Positions 58,218-64,000 of a stretch of 64,000 bases of DNA are shown piece after piece. Made by a program: the position numbers and the translations under genes. How positions within the stretch are numbered: the first letter of the stretch is position 1; each line of letters starts with the position of its first letter. Below the pieces are notes generated by a model that was not told the DNA's origin, made no database searches, and saw only the letters and a program-made list of their open reading frames with translations. This DNA is from Panax quinquefolius (lineage: Eukaryota > Streptophyta > Magnoliopsida > Apiales > Araliaceae). Location: NCBI GenBank assembly GCA_020205615.1, contig CM035170.1:63849322-63913321 (forward strand), read 5' to 3'.

Positions 58218-61200
58218 TGTGACACCCCCAAATCCGGGTTACCTGACCCTCGAGTTTGGTGCTCACGATCCACAATATAATACCATCTAACTACCCATTC
58301 AAATATAAATAGGAATACATAACTCATTAACATATGTTATTAATACATAAGTCCCAGGTTTTCTAACCTTAAAATTACAGACATACCCTTTAGCTTTACA
58401 AAAAGGTTTACAATACAACATAATAATACTAATGTTCATTATACTAACTTATCACTATGCATTTTCCTTTGTTCTTCTTCACAGCACCTTCTGCAACTTC
58501 GTCCCTAGCTGAAAAGTTTTATTTAGCAAGGGTGAGCAACAAGTTTGCCCCGCAAGTTAAGACATACAATAAAGGTATAGAAATCAATATCAAGTCTTCT
58601 GACATTCTACACAACAATAATCTGATAATGAAAGAGTACAACGCTTTCAAGGTTTTCTATAATATTCAAATGAATAATCAAGAATTAATTCTACGAAATA
58701 GCAAAGTGGAATGTTTTCCAAATTTATGCTGAGCGATTCATTGGATCTTTGAACTTCTCTTCTCGATTAACTATCAAAGATTTGACTTTGATATACCCAG
58801 GTGCATCAGATAACCATAAAGATTAAATCATACCCCTCTGCAAGTATATAAAGTGATCAGCTTCATTATACCCTATATTATGCATAATACTTGATCGCGC
58901 GCAAAAGCCGAATATACGACTAATAAAATATTTCCCTTTATATAAAACGTTGTTCTTCTCAGTCTCAGAATCAAGATTTTGATTTAACAACGAAATAGTG
59001 TAATTTCAATTTCTAATTAATTCTCGATCTAGCCAAAATAATTGGGATCGATCTGTCAATAATAATTGAATTCTCTTCTCGAACCTATCAAGTTCTAACA
59101 AATGTTCGTCTAGTCCAGAATAATTGGTTAAGACATTTCTCAACATAATTCGATAATAAACGGAAATTATCTGTACTGTCAATTCTATCTTCTATGAATA
59201 TGAATATCCAACAACAGTTATTCTACGAATGTATATTTTTCAAATCAGTAATTCAATTTGAATTATTAAACATGCACTAACTGTGATTAATCAACAATAA
59301 ATTCTTGGCTGTGTTATAATTAACAATAATCAACCACTATGATATTTAAACAGTATTAACTCAAGGTTGAGTTAGGAAACTTGCCTTCTCCGCTGATTAC
59401 AGCTACACAAAATACTTATCTGCGTTTGAAAGACCTATAACGAATAATATCGGTCTCACAATTAGCACAATATTTTATAACATGTAATACTATAATTCAC
59501 AGTCAATCTGTCTTCTAGGCACATTACCACATAGCCACATTAGTGTTTATAACCTATATAAACACTTATCAAGTCTAACTAGTTCGGTCTGGTTGGACTT
59601 TGGTTCATTCTCGGTGTTCTGGTCACTCTATCCAACAATTAACATAGTTATTGTAAATTAAATTCGGTTTCAAAGTTTCAATATTATATTAGATAAGTCA
59701 AATATCATTTATAATATTTTTCGGAAGCTTTTTAAATGATTTAATTATCAAATAATCTTATCATCATTAATATTTATTAATATAAAAATATTAATGTTAT
59801 ACTTGTCAAAATATTAAAGTTATTATTAATAACTTAAAATATTTTTAAATCATCAATATTCTACTTAAATGATTTTTAAATTAATTAAAATCATTTGTAA
59901 ATCATCACCATTAATATTCAAATATTAGTGAAATTATTATCAAAATACTAAAAGTCATTTACTATAACTTAAAATACTTTTAAATCTTTTTCTCATTTTT
60001 AAATGATTTTTCAATCAATAAAATCATTTTTAATTCATTTATTTAATATAATAATTAAATAAATCTAATATCATTAATATTAATTTATTAATGAGAATTG
60101 TCCAAAAATATTGAAAATTATATTTTATATTTCAAAATATTTTGTAACACTTTATTCATATTTAAAATGATTTTTAAATCAATAAAATCATTTTTAACTT
60201 ATTTATTTAATTTAATAATTAAAAATCTAATATCATTAATATTAAATTATTAATGAAAATTCTCTAAAAATATTAAAAGTTACATTTTATAACTCAAAAT
60301 ATTTTTAAATACTTTATTCTTATTTAAAATGATTTTTGCATAATATTAAATCATTTTCCTCTAATTTATTTAATACACTAATTAAATAAATTAAATACCT
60401 TTAATATTTAAATAATTATAAATATTAAAGAAAAATATTCGAATTGGTCAAAAATTATTTTTCATATTTTAAAATAATTTTTAAAACCATTTTTAATAAT
60501 TTTTATAATTTATTTCTATTTTTAAATAATTTCCAGAAAATCAGAAAATAAAATTAATAGAAACCGTCGATATAGGTCTTTAGCGACACAAAGCGTCGTT
60601 GTTGGTGTTCTTGAGCTCAAGAACACTAACAGCCACGTGTTCAACCTGTCATGTTTGACCACGTGTAATTTTCAATAAAAGTTATTTCTGGGATTTATTG
60701 AGAATGGATCTTGAAGTCAATATACAATACTACAACTATCAATCAATATCTAGGTCATATCAAAACATAACAAGAAGATCTGGCTTCTCAAACTTTCTGT
60801 CAGAGCAAATCTGGGTTTTCTGGGTAACCCAGAAACCCAGACAGCTTCGAGTTGACACTTTCAAGCTCGATTATCTCTATGTTCTGGTCATGGTTCATGT
60901 TGTTTAATGATTCAAAGTTATAGTACTTATGTCAAGGAACAACACTAAAGCAAAAAATCGGTTTATCATCAACAGGATCAACATGAATCATACGGTCAAA
61001 CTCTTGTCAGAAACTCGTGTAAAACTATTTCTGGAAATTCCATAAAATCCCAGTCGTGGCCAAATGGCCTACTTTGACCACCTGTCACGATTGATCTATT
61101 GACTGTTTTAATGTTATACAAGCATTGATCTAGAGTCCATCTTACAGGCTCCAACATGGTTACAATCAAAACATCAAACAACCTAACATACATCGGATCC

Positions 61201-62611
61201 GGACCTCACAAAAGTTGTCGGGGCGTTGTAAAAGGCTTTACGGGTTACCCAGAAAGTTCATGGTCATGCCCGGTCAACGGGTTTTGACCATGAATAACTA
61301 CAAATCTAGACATCAAATGAGACTGATTCCACTTGCAAATTAAAGACCACATACCAGGCTACAAATTACAACTTTAAAACAACAAATATCATAAACGAGC
61401 AAGGATCTGTGGCGACTGACATTTCTTGTCAGACCACTAAGAATGCTCAAGAACAGATTTTGAAAAACATGGTTTTTATCCACTTTGATGCTATGGATCC
61501 ATGATGGATCATCATAGATCAACTAAAAACATCTTTTAACACAAATATAAACACTTAAACACAAAAACTTTCTTAGCATACAAGATCAAATATCAATTTA
61601 GGGTTATACCTCTCTTGTTCAAATTTTGACATTGATCTTCCTAATCTGATATTGGTTGATCTAGGGCTGTATTTAGGACTGATAGACTTGTGTATTTCAT
61701 AGGTTTAGGAGAGAGAGAGTTGGTGAGAGCTTGGGGGATAAATGACCAAGTTTTGTGATTTTCTCTCTCTTGAATCTATATATATTACTTACTATGTTGC
61801 TAGATATGATAATTTCGGCTGATTTGCTAGAGATTTGTACTCACAAAGTGAAATGAGTTGGTGAACCACTAAAGTTGATGGCCATTTTACAAGTTATCAT
61901 TTAAAGAAAATGAAAAATTATATTTTAGTCATTAGCAAATTGATTTTAATGGCATACTAGACAAATGCACAAACCCTTAGGGTTTAACCCTAAGGTTCTA
62001 ACCCTTAGGTTTTAAAAACTTTAATTCTAGAATTTTCTAATTAGGGTTTTAAAATAGAAAATTAAGAATTTCAAAAACGTAATTAGGGTTTTAAATAGAA
62101 ATTAATATTTCTAAAGTATAATTACGGTTTCCTAATTATATTAACACATAATAATCACTTTAGGCTTGCTAATTAGGATTATGGTTTTCTAATTAGGGTT
62201 TAGGATTCTCGAATTTGAAATTAGGGTTTCCTGGCTTTCGATTAGGGTTTTTAACGGTACGTTAGGGTTTTTAATTCAGATATTAGGGTTTCTAACCTCT
62301 TATTAGGGTTTATTAATTTTAAACCTTATCCGATCAATCATTGATCAAAATCTCTATACGGTACAAACACGTACTTATCAAAATAATTATTTTAATTATA
62401 TTTTCTATCAAATCCCTATCCAGAAATTAGGGTTAGGGTTTCTAAAGCTGTTAAGCACAACTCTACTCTAAATTTATTAGTTAATACACAAATTGACCTT
62501 CTCGAGACTCGTATCACAGATACATATCACAATATTAATAATTAATATTAATATTAATATAAAAAAATTTATTCGTAAAATTCGGATTATTCAAAATCTC
62601 GGGTTATCACA
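58218..62611 (-). repeat. 3' LTR of the third element
   Basis: Read on the minus strand it starts TGTGATAACCCGAG at 62611 and ends ATTTGGGGGTGTCACA at 58218, a length of 4394 bases. The end resembles the GGGGGCATCACA end of the other chromovirus. It is very AT-rich. A TATA-like TATATATAGATTC is near 61775-61787 (minus). Near 61975-62450 it has an array of TTAGGGTTT motifs. ORFs inside, such as 58457-58732, have no recognisable content. Confidence 0.72.
61975..62450 (+). repeat. Array of telomere-like TTAGGGTTT motifs
   Basis: About ten copies of TTAGGGTTT or close variants are scattered over 470 bases, on one strand, separated by 15-60 bases, with a tight TTAGGGTTAGGGTTT near 62428-62443. 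A few copies read in the opposite direction (TAACCCTAAG near 61990). They are spaced motifs rather than a telomere tract. Confidence 0.8.
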
Positions 62612-62640
62612 TTCACCACTCCTTAAAAGAATTCCGTCCT
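62612..62640 (-). other. Polypurine tract of the third element
   Basis: The minus strand reads 'GAATTCTTTTAAGGAGTGGTGAA' in part, directly before the LTR start, preceded by 'ATTTCGAGGACGGAATTC'. Tekay/Del-type pol genes commonly end in this context, so the 3' end of a former pol is visible here. Confidence 0.7.
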
Positions 62641-62840
62641 CGAAATCACCGCTTTCTTATTCTCTACAATCTTTTAAAGTTGTATCATCAACTCATTTCT
62701 ATCAACACAATATTAAATTGTGTTTCAAATTCTAACATGTGACTTGGGTCTATAAAAGAAAACAATTCATAGTAATTATCTAACTCAATATTACTCGCGT
62801 AATTTAAGTATTAAGCAAAATCATTACATGTCGCCACCTC

Positions 62841-63965
62841 CTAGACAACCCCTGCATCTTGTGTCGTCATGTTGAACTTACGGGCCGTTGGTCTTCCTGG
62901 CTGTGTAGGTCCTCGAATTGCCAAGGTTCCACCACCGGGTCCCTTGTTGACACTTTCCCTCTTAGCATTCCTCTTTGGACAGTTCCATACCAGATGATCC
63001 ATCGATCCGCACGCAAAACAACCTTGAATTTTCTTCGGATTGGGGCAATTGGGTGACATGTGCCCCTCTTACCCGTAGTTATAGCAGACTCCTTTCTTCT
63101 TCAGACAAACACATGCATGATTATTCCCACAAATCGCACATGGCTCCCTCCTTTTCTTATTCCTTTAGTCTTGCTACCTGATTGGGTATTCTCACTCCAC
63201 TTCCTCTTATTAGGGTTACTACCACCACTGCTTCCTCCGTCATTGGTCTTGTTCTTCTTCTCCTGATGGAATCGAGATGCAGCTTCACTCCCTCCTTCAG
63301 CAATTAAAGCCTTTTCCAGTAAAGCCACGAACGTATTGATCTGCAACACAACTACTTTGTTGTATATACTCGGCCTCAACCCATTCTCAAACCTTCTCGC
63401 TTTTCATAATTACGTATCCCACCTGATGAGGTGAAAACCTCGCTAATTCATTGAATTTAGCAGCGTATTCAGAAATAGACATATTCTCCTGTTTTAATTC
63501 CAAGAACTTAACTTCCATCTGAGATTGCATACTTGGTGAGAAGTAGTTCTCAAAGAACAATTCCTTGAATCTGGTCCATGTCACTATGGTTGTACCCACT
63601 CTCGCTTGATTTGTCTCCCACCAGTAATTAGCTTCTCCCTTCATTAAGTATGTCGCAAAAGCCGTCTTCTGCTCTTCTCCCACTCGCGCAATGACGAATG
63701 CTTTCTCCATCTCCTTCACCCAAGTTTGGGCATTAATCGGATTCGTGGTTCCCTTGAATTTAGGCTGTCCTACCGCTTTAAAGTCCTTACAGTTTGCCAA
63801 TCTATCAGCTGGCTGTTCTCTTGCTCTTCCTCTTCCTGCTGGAGCTCTATTCCCCATAGCTTTGGCTATCATATTTGTAAAGTTTTGCATCGGATCAACT
63901 TGACCTCCTTCATTATTCACCGATTGCTCTTCCCTTTGATTTCGATTCTGTCGTCTAGGCGGCAT
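62841..63965 (-). pseudogene. gag: gag of the third element
   Basis: The minus-strand frame 63965-63387 (192 codons) starts 'MPPRRQNRNQREEQSVNNEG' and has the Retrotrans_gag core: 'QTWVKEMEKAFVIARVGEEQ', 'LMKGEANYWWETNQ', 'FKELFFENYFSPSMQSQMEV' and 'FLELKQENMSISEYAAKFNE'. A frameshift lies near 63385; the chain goes on at 63379-63101 ('FVALLEKALIAEGG'). Another shift leads to the knuckle 'CFACGSMDHLVWNC' (C-x2-C-x4-H-x4-C) and the end at 62841, just where protease would begin. The N-terminal half looks well preserved. Confidence 0.85.
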
Positions 63966-64000
63966 TATCTGATTTAAATAAAAATCTTACATTAATTCTC

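Larger units (their letters stand above)
58218..64000 (-). mobile_element. Third element: chromovirus-like, gag-only as visible, 4.4-kb LTR
   Basis: On the minus strand the visible order is gag (63965-62841), a short non-coding stretch, polypurine tract, and a 3' LTR from 62611 to 58218. No RT, RNase H or integrase lies between gag and the LTR. Either pol is deleted or this is a gag-only (TR-GAG type) element. The 5' LTR and primer site would lie right of the window. The left end TGTGACACCCCC interrupts element 2's gag. Confidence 0.75.

Noticed and set aside
58457..58732. 91-codon frame on + as a possible small gene
   Set aside because: It lies in the third element's LTR, has an AT-driven composition and no recognisable domain.
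61975..62450. Interstitial telomere tract
   Set aside because: The motifs are spaced by unrelated sequence, with only one short head-to-tail pair, so this is a motif array inside an LTR and not a telomere remnant.

Overview
The window looks like nuclear, heterochromatin-type DNA of a flowering plant, probably a eudicot. It is a nest of large Ty3/gypsy LTR retrotransposons with AT-rich non-coding DNA between them. I see no host gene, tRNA, rRNA or CRISPR array. Every coding stretch I can support belongs to a transposable element, and nearly all carry stops and frameshifts.

Layout. (1) 1-6866: the 3' part of an Ogre/Tat-type element on +, with an antisense gene relic, a 3' untranslated region and a truncated LTR. 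(2) 6867-8661, continuing at 31911-34775: one AT-rich relic, split by a later insertion. (3) 8662-10973 plus 31602-31910: a solo LTR of a chromovirus (Tekay/Del-like) with target duplication CTTAT. (4) 10974-31601: a complete 20.6-kb Ogre/Tat-type element (element B) inside that solo LTR, with target duplication CTCAC. It carries both LTRs, a tRNA-Arg-type primer site, gag, protease, an intron, RT, two RNases H, integrase, an antisense gene and a polypurine tract. (5) 34776-58217: a second Ogre/Tat-type element on the minus strand (element 2), with its 5' end missing. (6) 45789-53178: a 7.4-kb chromovirus inserted in element 2's integrase gene, with target duplication GTGCA. (7) 58218-64000: a third family, a minus-strand chromovirus with a 4.4-kb LTR and a gag directly followed by the LTR. 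It interrupts element 2's gag and runs out of the window.

In the Ogre/Tat elements gag, protease and pol lie on one strand. A small intron of about 150 bp joins protease to RT and is conserved in both copies. Between integrase and the 3' LTR a second gene runs on the opposite strand. It has a plant-mobile-domain (PMD) part and a DUF7745-like part. Three copies are present (A, B and element 2) with the same intron positions, so this gene belongs to the element family and is not a chance ORF.

The most unusual points are the antisense PMD/DUF7745 gene, a duplicated CHHC zinc module in the Ogre/Tat gag, a piece of gag embedded in the 3' LTR of the 7.4-kb chromovirus, an array of telomere-like motifs in the third family's LTR, and a clear nesting order readable from three target-site duplications.
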